A stretch of DNA of 64,000 bases from Verrucomicrobiota bacterium. Its GTDB lineage: Bacteria; Verrucomicrobiota; Verrucomicrobiia; Limisphaerales; J093. The DNA is taken from the NCBI GenBank assembly GCA_016716505.1, contig JADJWF010000003.1, positions 682,001-746,000 of the forward strand, in the 5' to 3' direction. Of this stretch, positions 63,554-64,000 are shown one piece after another. The notes below the pieces were generated by a model, which was not told the DNA's origin, ran no database searches, and saw only the letters and a program-made list of their open reading frames with translations. Every line of letters begins with the position of its first letter. Within the stretch, counting starts at the first letter, position 1. A program made the position numbers and the translations under genes.

Positions 63554-64000
63554 TGCCCACGCGCGTGAAGATTTGCGGCATCACCCGCACCGAGGACGCG
63601 ATCGAGGCCGTCGCCGCCGGGGCGGACGCCCTCGGCTTCATGTTCTTCGAGGGCAGCAAGCGATTCGTCACGCCGGAAGTGGCGGCGGCCATCTGCCGCC
63701 AACTGCCGCCGTTCGTCGCGAAGGTGGGAGTGTTCGTGGACGCGCCTCCGGAAACCATGCGCCACGTCGCCCACACTTGCGGCTTGGACGCGGTGCAACT
63801 GCACGGCGCGGAAAACCCGGCTCTCTGCGCGAGTCTGGCACCGCTGACCGTGATCAAGGCCTTTCGAGTAGCCGACGAAGATTCGCTGGCGCCGCTGCCT
63901 GATTTCCCCGTGGCTGCCTGGCTCCTCGACAGCTACGTGCCCGGTGAATTGGGCGGCACGGGTGCGCGTTTCAATTGGCAGCTCGCCGTGCGCGCGCGAG
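63553..64000 (+). CDS. trpF: Phosphoribosylanthranilate isomerase (C-terminus cut by window edge)
   Basis: Isomerises PRA to CdRP, the step before TrpC. About 149 residues are visible: VKICGITRTEDAIEAVAAGA with the general-base Cys, ALGFMFFEGSKRFVTPE, KVGVFVDAPPETM, GLDAVQLHGAENP and, just before the edge, LLDSYVPGELGGTGARFNW with the general-acid Asp. The fold's last strands lie beyond the window. The ATG at 63553 uses the last base of the trpC stop. Confidence 0.96.
   Translation, partial: MPTRVKICGITRTEDAIEAVAAGADALGFMFFEGSKRFVTPEVAAAICRQLPPFVAKVGVFVDAPPETMRHVAHTCGLDAVQLHGAENPALCASLAPLTVIKAFRVADEDSLAPLPDFPVAAWLLDSYVPGELGGTGARFNWQLAVRAR

Overview
This is a GC-rich bacterial window with dense, mostly operonic genes. 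It most likely comes from a Verrucomicrobiota lineage, probably Limisphaerales/Pedosphaera-like (former subdivision 3). The inference rests on a Verru_Chthon-type pilin cassette, several prepilin H-X9-DG proteins, very Asn/Thr-rich secreted proteins, Gfo/Idh/MocA oxidoreductases with Tat signals, and an orphan EboE. The taxonomy is inference; no rRNA gene is present. I found no tRNA, rRNA, CRISPR array or insertion sequence.

Layout. 1-6 kb: a truncated DEAD-box helicase, an S9 peptidase, a gamma-carbonic-anhydrase-like protein, and an oxidoreductase followed by a HEAT-repeat protein. 6-10 kb: acetolactate synthase (ilvB) behind a newly read Val-rich leader peptide with attenuator, a LysR regulator and a purine nucleoside phosphorylase. 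10-13.7 kb: a MoeB/MoeZ-rhodanese protein, a zinc-ribbon protein, a lipoprotein-like methyltransferase and an APC permease, closely spaced. 13.8-25.8 kb: a TPR-like membrane protein, a GcvR-like ACT protein, UvrB, a second Tat oxidoreductase with a sugar MFS transporter, an EgtD-like methyltransferase, a truncated POT transporter fused to foreign debris, EboE and a zinc-ribbon protein.

26-43 kb (all minus strand): the outstanding region. A BrnT/BrnA-like toxin-antitoxin pair is followed, with very small gaps, by two GspG-like pseudopilins, then four translationally coupled genes resembling GspH, GspI, GspJ and GspK (Verru_Chthon cassette D, B, C and A), and finally a 2703-residue subtilisin-like protease with P-type and LamG domains. 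The order G-H-I-J-K plus a giant exported protease suggests a dedicated pseudopilus with its cargo. The GspK-like gene carries a one-base frameshift.

43-50 kb: hisS, an HU/IHF-family gene with its own promoter and terminator, and an envelope-glycan cluster (FkbM methyltransferase, three glycosyltransferases, a divergent heptosyltransferase). 50-57 kb: two H-X9-DG prepilin proteins flanking a remnant of an MmeI-like restriction-modification gene, a class V aminotransferase and two paralogous ABC-2 permeases. 57-64 kb: an SDR oxidoreductase, a flippase-like membrane protein, a sugar isomerase, rpsU (S21) with a consensus promoter, tgt (frameshifted), prfB with the classical programmed +1 frameshift, trpC, and trpF cut by the window end.
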